Source of the DNA: Heracleum sosnowskyi
Taxonomy: Eukaryota; Streptophyta; Magnoliopsida; Apiales; Apiaceae
DNA length: 64,000 bases
Direction of reading: 5' to 3'
Assembly: GCA_030848705.1 (NCBI GenBank)
Contig: CM061243.1
Span: 9,387,044-9,451,043 of the forward strand
A program made the translations under genes and the position numbers. Of the stretch, positions 12,242 through 22,406 are shown one piece after another (position 1 is the first letter of the stretch; the number at the start of each line of letters is the position of its first letter). Under the pieces are notes generated by a model, which worked only from the letters and a program-made list of their open reading frames with translations, ran no database searches and was not told the origin of the DNA.

Positions 12242-14572
12242 ATGTCTGAAGAAAATCAAACTGCTCCTAAGGCTGAACAGGTTAAGCCCAATTCTGTGAG
12301 TCGATATGAAACAATCAGGGTTCCAATTCTCAGGCCAGTAGAGTATCCGATTTGGAAGGTGAAGATGACCATGTTTCTGGAGGCTACAGATCCAGAATAC
12401 CTTGACAGAATTAATGATGGTCCTCATATGCCAACTAAATTGTCCCCTGTTGTTGATGGTCAAGCACAAAAGACTGTTCCAAAGGAAAAGAAAGATATGA
12501 CTCCTGAGGATATCTCATCAATTGCAAAGGATGCAAAGGTTAGACATCTTCTCCACAGTGCTTTAGATAATGTAATGTCTAACAGAGTAATTGGCTGCAA
12601 AACTGCCAAAGAGATATGGGATGCTTTAGAAGTCAGATGCCAGGGAACAGGTGCTATTAAGAAGAACAGAAAAACAATACTCACACAGGAGTATGAGCAC
12701 TTTGATTCAAGAACTAATGAAACCTTGACTGAGACTTATGACAGATTTTGCAAACTGTTGAACGATCTGTCTCTGGTAGATAAGGAATATGAACTTGAAG
12801 AGTCCAATCTCAAGTTTCTGTTATCTCTACCTGAAAAGTGGGACTTAAAGGCAACAACAATCAGAGATAATTATGATCTTGCTGATACAGATCTTGATGA
12901 GATCTATGGATTGTTAAAGACTCATGAACTCGAGATAGAACAAAGAAACAGGAGGTCCAGCAAGAAGACAAAATCTGTTGCTCTCAAAGTCGAGAAGAAG
13001 CCCATCAAGAAGGAATCATCAAGGAAGAAAGCCAAGGGAAAGGCTTTAGTTATTAAATCTGAGAGTGAGTCATCAAACTCTGATGATGACTCAAACTCTG
13101 ATGAAGCTTCTGACTCTGAGGATGATGAAGAGGAGTTGATGCAAATGGCTGCATTGATGGTGAAGACCTTTAAGAAGATGGGATTCAAGAACTTCAAGAA
13201 AGGAAAGAGATTCTCAAGGAAAGATTCAAACCCTGAAAGGAGAAGTTTCAGAAAGTCTGATGGAAAGGAGAACAAGTCTGGCAAGAAGGATAAGTCTCAA
13301 ATCCAGTGCTACAAGTGTAAGGAGATGGGTCATTATGCTCCAGAGTGCAAGAAAGGCAAATCTGAGAAAGCACTCATCTCTAAAGGCAGAGACTGGGCAG
13401 ATACTTCAGACTCTGATGATGGAGAAAACTATGCTCTTATGGCAACTGTCAGAGATGAGACTGAATCTTCTGAAAATAAGGTACCCCTAACTACTTATGC
13501 TTATGATACTGATAATATATCTGAGTTAAGAATATATCTGAAAAGTGTTCATGTTAGTTATAGGGATCAGACTTTAGAGAATGAGAGGATTAAATCTGAG
13601 AATCTTAGTCTTAAAGAAAGAAACAAGTTTCTTGAAAGAGAACTTGAGAATATGAAGCAGATTCAAAAAGAAAGAGATGATGCTGTTTATGTTGAACAGG
13701 AGTTGCTTAAAAGGTATAGGCAACTAGAATCTGATTTAGAAAAAGAAAGAAAAATAATCAAGACTTGGACAGATTCTGGAAGAGACACTCATCAAGTGTT
13801 TCAGACTAATTCTGTGGGTTTAGGTTATTGTGAAAACGATGAACTTAGGTTTAAAGACAAAGTTAAGGTTAAACCACAACTTAAACCTGTGATATTTGTT
13901 CCAGAATCCACCAAGCTAAAATCTGTAGTTGTGAAAGAAGCTGTTATGGAGTCAGTTGAAGCTTGTGTTGAACAAGTAGATATTGAATCTAAAACAGAGA
14001 AGCTTGTTGAGCTAGAAGCTGTTAAAGAACCAATTAGAATCTGTGAGAAACAGGTTAATGTTGGTTTAATGACAGGAAAACAGTTTAAACATAAGCTCAA
14101 AGAGGTTAAGTCTGCCATGAAACCTAAAGGGTCCAAGAGAAATAGGAATGGAAAAGTAGGCATAAATAATAGAAATAATCATATGCCTAATGCTAGTGCC
14201 TCAAGAAAAACATGTTATAATTGTGGTAGTTCTAATCATCTTGCTAGATTTTGCACTAAGAACAAACATATTAATTCTTTACCTTCTACTTCAGAAGTAA
14301 AGAATGATTATGTTAGAGTAAGACCACAGACTTTATGCAAACATTGTGGGAGCACTTGGCATTCTATTTACACATGTAAGAGTTATCATGCAATTTATCA
14401 TAACTATTATGAGCTAAAACCCAACTTGAAATGGGTTAGAGCAAACTCTGCTAGTGTAAAATCTGACAATGTTAGTTTAAACTCTGATAATACAGATTCC
14501 GCTGCAAAAACTAACACTGTTAAGAAAGACAAAGGATCCAAGCAAGTCTGGATCCTCAAAACTAACACTTAG
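12242..14572 (+). CDS. Sirevirus-like gag polyprotein (776 aa)
   Basis: Structural capsid/nucleocapsid protein of the element. An ATG start lies 49 nt after the PBS. The N-terminal half is a UBN2-type copia gag domain, with the conserved AKEIWDALEVRCQGT stretch around residue 120-135. A Lys-rich then acidic Ser/Asp linker (SNSDDDSNSDEASDSE region, about residues 275-295) precedes three zinc knuckles of CX2CX4HX4C form: CYKCKEMGHYAPEC near residue 355, CYNCGSSNHLARFC near 658 and CKHCGSTWHSIYTC near 699. A predicted coiled coil lies at about residues 450-510. The protein is longer than ordinary copia gag, as in Sireviruses. The ORF is intact and ends TAG at 14570. Confidence 0.93.
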   Translation: MSEENQTAPKAEQVKPNSVSRYETIRVPILRPVEYPIWKVKMTMFLEATDPEYLDRINDGPHMPTKLSPVVDGQAQKTVPKEKKDMTPEDISSIAKDAKVRHLLHSALDNVMSNRVIGCKTAKEIWDALEVRCQGTGAIKKNRKTILTQEYEHFDSRTNETLTETYDRFCKLLNDLSLVDKEYELEESNLKFLLSLPEKWDLKATTIRDNYDLADTDLDEIYGLLKTHELEIEQRNRRSSKKTKSVALKVEKKPIKKESSRKKAKGKALVIKSESESSNSDDDSNSDEASDSEDDEEELMQMAALMVKTFKKMGFKNFKKGKRFSRKDSNPERRSFRKSDGKENKSGKKDKSQIQCYKCKEMGHYAPECKKGKSEKALISKGRDWADTSDSDDGENYALMATVRDETESSENKVPLTTYAYDTDNISELRIYLKSVHVSYRDQTLENERIKSENLSLKERNKFLERELENMKQIQKERDDAVYVEQELLKRYRQLESDLEKERKIIKTWTDSGRDTHQVFQTNSVGLGYCENDELRFKDKVKVKPQLKPVIFVPESTKLKSVVVKEAVMESVEACVEQVDIESKTEKLVELEAVKEPIRICEKQVNVGLMTGKQFKHKLKEVKSAMKPKGSKRNRNGKVGINNRNNHMPNASASRKTCYNCGSSNHLARFCTKNKHINSLPSTSEVKNDYVRVRPQTLCKHCGSTWHSIYTCKSYHAIYHNYYELKPNLKWVRANSASVKSDNVSLNSDNTDSAAKTNTVKKDKGSKQVWILKTNT

Positions 14573-14585
14573 TGTTTGTTTGTGA

Positions 14586-17500
14586 TTGCAGGGTATAATA
14601 GAGAGCACACTTATCTTAGATAGTGGATGCTCAGGACATATGACTGGAAATAAAGCCCTGCTATCAGACTTTGAGGAGAAGGCTGGCCCAAAAGTTTCCT
14701 ATGGAGATGGCAACATAGGACACACTCTGGGATATGGCAATATTAATCTTGGAAGTGTCATCATCACAAAAGTAGCTCTAGTCTCAGGACTCAAGCACAA
14801 TCTGTTATCTGTGAGTCAAATCTGTGACAGAGGAAACCATGTAGATTTTCATAGCGAATACTGTGAAGTTATCAGTAAATCTACTGGAAAAGTTGTTCTA
14901 GTTGGACACAGGCGCAACAATATTTATGAAGCAAGTTTGGTAACAAACTCTGATGGAAAAACAGTGTGTCTGACTGCAAGATTGTCAAATGAAGAGAGTT
15001 GGAATTGGCACAAGAAGCTCTCTCATCTCAATTTGAACAACATAAATGAACTTATTAGAAAAGATCTTGTAAGAGGACTTCCAAAATCAATACTCAATCT
15101 AGATGGTCTATGTGATTCTTGTCAAAAGGCCAAGCAAAGGAAGTCATCTTTCAAGAGCAAATCTGAATCTTCAGTAGTGGAACCTTATCATCTTCTACAT
15201 GTTGATCTCTTTGGACCAGTGAATGTGATGTCCATGGGCAGAAAGAAATATGCTTTAGTAATTGTTGATGAATATACTAGATATACATGGGTGTATTTCT
15301 TGTCAAAGAAGGATGAAACTGCTCAAACGTTGATGGATCATATAAATCTACTAGACAAAGGATCACAGCACAAAGTTAAAATTATAAGGAGTGATAATGG
15401 AACTGAATTCAGAAACTCAATAATGGAAGCTTTCTGCAAGGAAAGAGGAGTCAAACAAGAATTTTCTGCACCTGGAACTCCACAGCAAAATGGTGTAGTT
15501 GAAAGAAAGAACAGAACCTTAATTGAAGCTGCCAGAACTATGCTAGATGAAGCAAAATTGCCAACTTATTTCTGGGCAGAAGCTGTTCAAACTGCTTGTT
15601 TTACTCAAAATGCAACTCTGATCAACAGGCATGGAAAAACACCATATGAGATGGTGAAAAACAAGAAGCTAAATTTGAAATATTTTCACATATTTGGATG
15701 CAAATGCTTTGTGTTGAAGACTCATCCTGAACAGTTGACCAAGTTCGAGTTAAAAGCTGATGAAGGAATCTTTGTTGGCTATCCATTGTCAACAAAAGCA
15801 TTCAGAATTTACAATCTGAGAACAAAGGTGATCATGGAATCCATACATGTGTCGTTTGATGACAAGAAAATAATTGGACTTGAAGACAAGGATGGATATG
15901 ATCAACTACGTTTTGAAAATGAAGATCTATTCTCTGATGATATAAACTCTGATGAAGCAGGGTTGACAAACTCTGACGAAGCATACTCTGAACCTCTACT
16001 GGTAAATACTGGAGAAACTGGAAATTCTCAAATTGAAAAAAATAAAGAACCAGTTGAGGGGGAGCGTGAAGAAGCTCAACAAGACACAGCAAGTGCGTCA
16101 GTTGAGGAAACTGATTCAAACTCTGACAGCTCAAACACTGAGCCATCTAACTCAGGGGGAGCCTCAGATAATGCAGAAAGTCAACATATGAATCAGGAGA
16201 GCATGGATCAAGGGGGAGGATCCAATACTGATACAAGAAGCCACTTACCAACAGCAAGAAAGTGGACGCAGGCACATACACCTGATCTTATAATTGGAGA
16301 TCCTGATGCTAGTGTAAGAACTAGAAGTGCAACAAATAATGAGTGTCTGTATCATGCTTTCTTGTCTCACGCAGAACCAAAGAAAGTGGAGGAAGCTCTT
16401 CAAGATGCTAATTGGATTACAGCAATGCAAGAAGAGTTAAATGAATTTGAAAGAAATGAAGTCTGGACACTTGTACCTAGACCAAAAAATAGATCAATTG
16501 TAGGTACAAAGTGGGTTTTCAGAAACAAGACTGACAGTGAAGGTGTGATTACAAGAAACAAGGCTAGACTTGTGGCTAAAGGTTATTCACAACAGGAAGG
16601 AATTGACTATGATGAAACCTTTGCTCCAGTTGCAAGATTGGAGGCCATAAGAATTTTTCTGGCCTATGCTGCACACAAGAAGTTTAAAGTTTTTCAGATG
16701 GATGTAAAAAGTGCTTTTCTCAATGGGAAGCTTGAAGAAGAAGTGTTTGTTGAACAACCACCAGGATTTGTAGATTCCAAGCATCCAGATTATGTCTACA
16801 GGCTTGACAAGGCATTATACGGATTAAAGCAAGCACCAAGAGCATGGTATGAAACTCTTGCTCAATTTCTTTTAGAAAGTGGGTTCACAAGAGGTACAAT
16901 TGATAAAACCCTGTTTTATTTCAATTCTGGTGATGATTTGCTTTTAGTTCAAATTTATGTAGATGATATTATTTTTGGATCTACTAATGACAAACTTTGT
17001 AAGAAGTTTGCAAAGCTTATGCAATCCAGGTATCAAATGAGCATGATGGGAGAGCTTAGTTATTTTCTAGGCTTACAGGTCAAGCAAACAGATGATGGGA
17101 TTTTTATCAATCAAGCAAAGTATACCAGAAATCTTCTAAAGAAATTTGGTATGCTTGATAGTTCATCTGCTACGACTCCCATGGCTACAGCAACGAAGCT
17201 TGACAAAGACACAGGAGCCTCAATAGATATGACTAACTACAGAGGAATGATAGGGTCTCTTCTGTATCTCACAGCAAGTAGACCTGATATCATGTATGCC
17301 ACATGTCTTTGTGCAAGATTTCAAGCAGATCCCAGAGAGCCTCATCTAACAGCTGTAAAAAGGATTTTCAAATATCTCAAAGGAACCATAACCTTGGGTT
17401 TGTGGTATCCTAGAGAATCAGAGTTTAAGTTAATTGGTTACTCTGATGCAGATTTTGCAGGCTGTAAGATAGACAGAAAAAGTACAAGTGGAAGCTGTCA

Positions 17501-17900
17501 ATTTTTAGGTGACAGATTAGTTTCTTGGTACAGCAAGAAACAGAAGTCAATCTCCACATCCACTGCTGAAGCAGAGTATATAGCAGCTGGTAGCTGTTGT
17601 GCACAGATTTTATGGATGAAGAATCAGTTGCTGGATTATGGGTTGAGGTACTCTAAAATACCTATTTTCTGTGATAACCAAAGTGCTATTGCTATGACAG
17701 GTAATCCAGTACAGCACTCCATGACCAAGCACATCAGCATAAGATATCATTTTATCAGAGAACATGTGGAAGAAGGGAACATTGAGCTTCATTTTGTGTC
17801 TACAGACCAACAACTTGCAGATATCTTCACCAAACCTTTGAGTGAAGCTACGTTTACAAGATTGGTAAATGAACTTGGAATGATCTCTGGTTCAGACTAG
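14586..17900 (+). CDS. Sirevirus-like pol: protease, integrase, RT, RNase H
   Basis: An intact 1,104-codon ORF. In order: aspartic protease (LDSGCSGHMTG at its very start), GAG-pre-integrase zinc region (WHKKLSHL...CDSCQKAK), integrase with HVDLFGP, RSDNGTEF and QQNGVVERKNR holding the D-D-E residues, an acidic linker (about 15930-16260), reverse transcriptase with FQMDVKSAFLNG and QIYVDDIIFG (YVDD from 16957), then RNase H (YSDADFAG, STAEAEYIAAG, TKHISIRYHFIRE). The ORF is in a different frame from gag, with 13 nt between the gag stop and the first pol codon. There is a TGA at 14583-14585 in the pol frame and no ATG before the protease motif, so it needs a special expression step. Confidence 0.95.
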   Translation: MQGIIESTLILDSGCSGHMTGNKALLSDFEEKAGPKVSYGDGNIGHTLGYGNINLGSVIITKVALVSGLKHNLLSVSQICDRGNHVDFHSEYCEVISKSTGKVVLVGHRRNNIYEASLVTNSDGKTVCLTARLSNEESWNWHKKLSHLNLNNINELIRKDLVRGLPKSILNLDGLCDSCQKAKQRKSSFKSKSESSVVEPYHLLHVDLFGPVNVMSMGRKKYALVIVDEYTRYTWVYFLSKKDETAQTLMDHINLLDKGSQHKVKIIRSDNGTEFRNSIMEAFCKERGVKQEFSAPGTPQQNGVVERKNRTLIEAARTMLDEAKLPTYFWAEAVQTACFTQNATLINRHGKTPYEMVKNKKLNLKYFHIFGCKCFVLKTHPEQLTKFELKADEGIFVGYPLSTKAFRIYNLRTKVIMESIHVSFDDKKIIGLEDKDGYDQLRFENEDLFSDDINSDEAGLTNSDEAYSEPLLVNTGETGNSQIEKNKEPVEGEREEAQQDTASASVEETDSNSDSSNTEPSNSGGASDNAESQHMNQESMDQGGGSNTDTRSHLPTARKWTQAHTPDLIIGDPDASVRTRSATNNECLYHAFLSHAEPKKVEEALQDANWITAMQEELNEFERNEVWTLVPRPKNRSIVGTKWVFRNKTDSEGVITRNKARLVAKGYSQQEGIDYDETFAPVARLEAIRIFLAYAAHKKFKVFQMDVKSAFLNGKLEEEVFVEQPPGFVDSKHPDYVYRLDKALYGLKQAPRAWYETLAQFLLESGFTRGTIDKTLFYFNSGDDLLLVQIYVDDIIFGSTNDKLCKKFAKLMQSRYQMSMMGELSYFLGLQVKQTDDGIFINQAKYTRNLLKKFGMLDSSSATTPMATATKLDKDTGASIDMTNYRGMIGSLLYLTASRPDIMYATCLCARFQADPREPHLTAVKRIFKYLKGTITLGLWYPRESEFKLIGYSDADFAGCKIDRKSTSGSCQFLGDRLVSWYSKKQKSISTSTAEAEYIAAGSCCAQILWMKNQLLDYGLRYSKIPIFCDNQSAIAMTGNPVQHSMTKHISIRYHFIREHVEEGNIELHFVSTDQQLADIFTKPLSEATFTRLVNELGMISGSD

Positions 17901-19351
17901 AGATACGGGTTAGACTCAAAATCTTTTCATGTTTGATTGTTTAAATGCTCATGATTCCTTGCACATGTTAACTGTTATGTGAACCAGCATGTTAAACTCT
18001 GATGATAAAATCTGTGAAGTGTCTGTCATACACTGAAAGTAAGCTCTGATGGTAAACTCTGTTGGTCATACTCTGATAGTTACAGTCTAATGTTATACTC
18101 TGATTGTAATTTTGTCTGAAACATTTGGACCAATGAAGAAATTTGTATGAAGCATAATTCTCAGTAAGTAATTGTGAATCCTTAAGAGTTGATAGATTCT
18201 GATCTCAAATATGTGCAGTAAGCTAACACAGCATGATACTGTCTCTATATTTATAGCATCTCTTAGTTTATTGATCCTATACACTGAGTCTGTATTAGCT
18301 GTTTGCATCTTCTCTCATAAGTTAATTATAATTACTGATGAAAAGTTTAAACTCTGATTATTTAATGCAAATAATTCACCCTCACATCAAAAGATGCCAA
18401 ACAGAGCACAAATTCCTTTGAGATCATGTTGTGCCTAGGAAGATCCAGGAACTTATTGTATGAAATAAGGGCTAAAATCTTTGATTTTTGGTGACTAGTG
18501 CCAACCACTGATTACTGGAAAAAAAAATTAAAAAAAAAAATAATAATAATAATAATAATAATAAAGGGGATGAAAAATAAAAGACATATCCAAATGAAAG
18601 GATATCAGTAATACAGAGTTTAGATAGAAAAATCAGTGTCTATGTTAAACATGAGAGTTTAGGCAACCAGTTTTTACTACTTTAGTTTGTGGATTTTATG
18701 CACTTTGAGATGATCTAAATACTGATTTCGGTAAACTCTGCTACTACACACACATATTTTCACAACTGTACAGATTGAGAAAAGAGTTTAGTGACAAAGA
18801 AGGACAAATGGTAAACACTGATGTATTGTGTGAAATACGCCGAGGTTACTTTGTTTTAATCTCTAATGGTTAAAATAATCTCTTTGTTTCAGACAGTTTA
18901 TAATTTTGAGATTAGCTATTTGTTTTTCGGAAAAAGTATGATTGAACGGAGCAATGAAAGAGTGTGTTTGATAAGTCCTGATAGTGATTCGTAATGCTGC
19001 TGAGTATGTTAGTTTATTGTTTAAAGTGATATTATTTCTTTCACTTTACAATTACTATGCAAAATTGATAATACTGATATGTAAAGAAACAAATTTTTTT
19101 TCATTAATTGATTCAAATTTACATTCAGACCATTTCATACTCATGGTTAGCTAAACTTTCTGATACATACTAATCACTATGGTTACAAAAGAACAGATCT
19201 ATTTAACCAGGATAAGTATCTGAATGCTACATCTGAAGCAGAAGAGCTAGAGCCAGAAGTTATTGTGCTCTACTACTTCTGATGATCGCTACCCAGTTGT
19301 TCAACTGATCATTATACCATCTGGAATTGCTTGACAACATCCTAAAGATGA
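17901..19351 (+). other. Non-coding spacer between pol and the third ORF
   Basis: 1.45 kb without a supported gene. It holds repeated variants of the motif AAACTCTGAT (for example near 17993, 18041, 18053, 18351), a poly(A)-rich patch and an (AAT)n microsatellite at 18541-18563. It probably serves as leader for the downstream ORF. Confidence 0.7.
18541..18563. repeat. (AAT)n microsatellite
   Basis: Uninterrupted trinucleotide run of about eight units directly after a poly(A)-rich stretch. Confidence 0.95.
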
Positions 19352-22243
19352 ATCTTCATACTGTTGCCTGCATCAGTGCAACAATTTCTTGACTTACAAC
19401 AACAACAAGTCTCAACTGCTGAAGCTGGACCTTCTGTGTCTCAACCACAGAGGTCAAAGAGATCCAAAGTTCGAGCAGTTAAGTCTGGTTTGCAACAACC
19501 TGAAGCTGAGGCATCAAATGTTGATGCTGTGCCTCAGAGAAAAAGAATGAAGAAAAGGCGAGCCCAAAGGGCAAAGTCTGTTGCTGCTGATTCTAATATA
19601 GACTCAGAAACTGAAGCTGATGAAGAGACTCTTCATCAGAGAAAGAGAAGACTAGTTGCTGATCAACTTTTTGGTGATATCATTGCCAATATGGACAAAG
19701 AACCTGAAGACACTGAAGCTCCTACATCAGAAAATGAGGAGATTGTGATTACAACTGTACCTTCAAGTACTCCTGCAATTGTTGAGGAGGATATTCTAAC
19801 TGCTGAGGATGCTGCTAATCCTGAACCTATTCTGATGGATTTTGAACCAGAAGCTCCTACATCAAAAGCTGATGATGTAGTTGAGGAAGCTGCTGCATAC
19901 TCTGACAGCAGGATTGTGGATCATGAAGATATTGTACTGGAAGCTGATCAAGCTACTACTGAATTAGTAGAACCTATTGATTCTCACACAGAAATCATTT
20001 CTCTTGATTTTGAGAAAGGTGAGGAAGTTGATCAGATTAGAGTTGATCCAGTTCCAGAAGCTGTTGCTGTACATGCTGATGCAACAGATAATGATCATGA
20101 GGATATTGTTTTACTTGAAGCTTTGCAACAATCAGTTGTTGAGATTGTTCAGAGAGAAGCAGAGGTTACTGCTCCAGCAAACTCTGATGTTCCTCAAACT
20201 GTAGCAGATCAAGTACCTGATGCCACTGCACAGTTAATTGATAAAATCACTGCTGAAAATGTGCTTGAAGATATTCACAGAGAGGATGACAATGCTGAAG
20301 CTAGTCCTGCTCATTCAAACTCTGATATTCAAGTGGAAGTTTCTGATATTCAAGCAAATTCTACTGAAGAGAGGGAAGTTCAAAGGGCTGCTTCTGAGCA
20401 TTTTCAGAATATGTACTACAATGCATGGGCTAATGCAGATTGTGTTTTTCCAGCACAACGGGCTGCAGATTTTCTATCTGATTCTGTTAAGAAGATTACA
20501 AATCCTGATGTCCTTACGAGCTTACAGGCCACTGTTATTCAAGTCAAATCTCTCAATAATAGATTTGATGAGAATCAACAGATGCTTACCAAATTGAGGA
20601 ATGAAGTAAGTCTGAGGGATATTACTTTAAAGGCTGACAGAACTTCTTACTATGCCATGTTCAAGCAGCAAGCCAGGGATTCTGAAGAAATCAAGAAGAG
20701 GCTTGGGACAGTTGAGGACAACCAGCATGCTATGTCTGCTCAACTGACTTCCATTTCTACTGCGCTTGAATTGCTGACATCAGTACTTCTTTCTGATGAT
20801 GTCAAAAAGGGGGAGAGTGTATCAAGTGACAAATGCAAAGACACTCAAACTCTGAGACGGAGGGATGATGGTAATGATGGTGGAAACAAGGGAGGAGATG
20901 GAAAGAGCTTAAGATCAAATGATGATAGAAGATTACTTTCAAGAAGATCAAACTCTGATAAAAGATCAAACTCTGGAAAGGGACATGTAAACTCTGCCAG
21001 TGGTTCAAGATATAAAAGTTTGATAATCTCTGATAAGCCATCTACTGATGAGGAAATTGCTGCTAAGATGTTTATGGCAGAACATGGAAAAGATGTTACA
21101 ATTGAAGATATCCAAGCTGAAGAGCAAATGCTTGCTGAAGAACACAAGAAGAATGTTGAAGCTGGAATCTACAACAAGAAGGAAATCAAGGCTCCTAGAA
21201 AGAAAGAAAAAGGAATTGTTATCAAAGAGAATGTAAACTCTGATCAGAGTTTACAGTACTCAAGGAGGCCTGTGATTAAAAATGCTGACAAAGGAAAAGG
21301 TAAACTGGTAGAAGAAGAACAGTTACCTAAGAAGATTTATTCAACCTCTGACATTGCTCAAGTTGAAACAAGATTAGCAAAATCAACCTCTGACGCTGCT
21401 CAAGTTGATGATCCTATTGAAGTTAAGCTAGCCTCTGACAAGGCTCAAGCTGTGCAAACTCAGCTAGCTCCTCAACTCAAAGGTTTCTTAAGACCTGTAC
21501 TCTCTGAAACTCTGACACTTCAACCTGTGGATTTTTCTCAAACCAGGACTGTACTTGGAAAAGAATCTTATGATAAGTCTGGTTTAGGTTCACATAGGGA
21601 GAAGAGAATAAATAACAGATCTCAAGACAATATTTCACTGGCAGGATCTGGTATTAGGGATACACAAGAAAATCTTGATAAGTTAGAATCTGTTCAGTTG
21701 ATTTTTCACAGAGTCTTGAAGAAGCAGTTTCTGTTATACTTCATGAGTGATGGAAGTGTTTATAGAGTTGGAGAATCTGATGTAAATCTCAAATCATGGG
21801 AAGAACTTGAATATATACTTTATCTGTTGAAAGTTAAGAACAGACATACCCATAATGTTGCTCAAATCTTAAGAGAAAAGATGCTGAGATCAAAAGTGAT
21901 GCTTGGAGGAGGAGAAGTCTCAAATACTTATACTCCAAAGTATAGAGATCATGCTGGAAAGTTGGTGAAGATGAAGAAAAACAGTGCTAGATTTACAACT
22001 GCACTTGGAATAAAAGTCTTAGAATTCAACTTAGAGTCAGATAAAGCTCAGTACATTCGGTTAGGAAATGACATGAAGAAGAACAGTATTTATTCTCTGA
22101 GGGCTGCCATATATCAAACTGGTGAAGGAGATCCAGAGTATAAGGAGCTGAAAGAGATTATGATAGCTGAACTTGAGAATGCTGAGAGAAGACTGCTGAT
22201 TGATTATCTCAGGACTGTACCTGATATTGAAGAAGTCAAGTAA
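19352..22243 (+). CDS. Third (env-position) ORF of the Sirevirus-like element
   Basis: A long intact reading frame open from 19352 to TAA/TAG-free end at 22243 (about 960 codons) without an ATG near its beginning. The TGA at 19349 is the nearest upstream stop, and the first in-frame Met is near codon 60 in an RKRMKKRR stretch. The N-terminal third is acidic (Glu/Asp/Ala/Val-rich) after a basic patch. The middle holds a likely coiled coil (about 20510-20790), and the C-terminal third is basic with Ser/Asn/Asp repeats. I see no signal peptide, transmembrane helix or envelope-fusion feature, so 'envelope-like' describes position only. Such ORFs are known in Sireviruses and their function is not established. 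Expression may use a spliced subgenomic RNA or a non-ATG start. Confidence 0.8.
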   Translation: MFILLPASVQQFLDLQQQQVSTAEAGPSVSQPQRSKRSKVRAVKSGLQQPEAEASNVDAVPQRKRMKKRRAQRAKSVAADSNIDSETEADEETLHQRKRRLVADQLFGDIIANMDKEPEDTEAPTSENEEIVITTVPSSTPAIVEEDILTAEDAANPEPILMDFEPEAPTSKADDVVEEAAAYSDSRIVDHEDIVLEADQATTELVEPIDSHTEIISLDFEKGEEVDQIRVDPVPEAVAVHADATDNDHEDIVLLEALQQSVVEIVQREAEVTAPANSDVPQTVADQVPDATAQLIDKITAENVLEDIHREDDNAEASPAHSNSDIQVEVSDIQANSTEEREVQRAASEHFQNMYYNAWANADCVFPAQRAADFLSDSVKKITNPDVLTSLQATVIQVKSLNNRFDENQQMLTKLRNEVSLRDITLKADRTSYYAMFKQQARDSEEIKKRLGTVEDNQHAMSAQLTSISTALELLTSVLLSDDVKKGESVSSDKCKDTQTLRRRDDGNDGGNKGGDGKSLRSNDDRRLLSRRSNSDKRSNSGKGHVNSASGSRYKSLIISDKPSTDEEIAAKMFMAEHGKDVTIEDIQAEEQMLAEEHKKNVEAGIYNKKEIKAPRKKEKGIVIKENVNSDQSLQYSRRPVIKNADKGKGKLVEEEQLPKKIYSTSDIAQVETRLAKSTSDAAQVDDPIEVKLASDKAQAVQTQLAPQLKGFLRPVLSETLTLQPVDFSQTRTVLGKESYDKSGLGSHREKRINNRSQDNISLAGSGIRDTQENLDKLESVQLIFHRVLKKQFLLYFMSDGSVYRVGESDVNLKSWEELEYILYLLKVKNRHTHNVAQILREKMLRSKVMLGGGEVSNTYTPKYRDHAGKLVKMKKNSARFTTALGIKVLEFNLESDKAQYIRLGNDMKKNSIYSLRAAIYQTGEGDPEYKELKEIMIAELENAERRLLIDYLRTVPDIEEVK

Positions 22244-22397
22244 AGTCTGACTGTAAGTTTTTAATATTTTCTATTCTAAGTCAAATTTAAACTCTGTTTT
22301 AAATCAAACTCTGTTATATGTTAAACACTGCATTTGTTAAATGGTTTTGACATCATCAATTATATGTTTAACTTGTACATTTTATTATGAACAAGTT

Positions 22398-22405
22398 GGG
22401 GGAGA
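22398..22405 (+). promoter_or_regulatory. Polypurine tract of the Sirevirus-like element
   Basis: GGGGGAGA, one base before the 3' LTR (22407), the expected plus-strand primer. Confidence 0.88.
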
Positions 22406-22406
22406 T

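Noticed and set aside
12460..13284. Several long minus-strand frames across gag
   Set aside because: Shadows of the intact plus-strand gag ORF.
14376..14592. Possible intron from a GTAAGAG donor near 14377 to TTGCAG at 14591
   Set aside because: Splicing these would not join gag to the pol frame, so this donor is not proposed; only the acceptor is noted.
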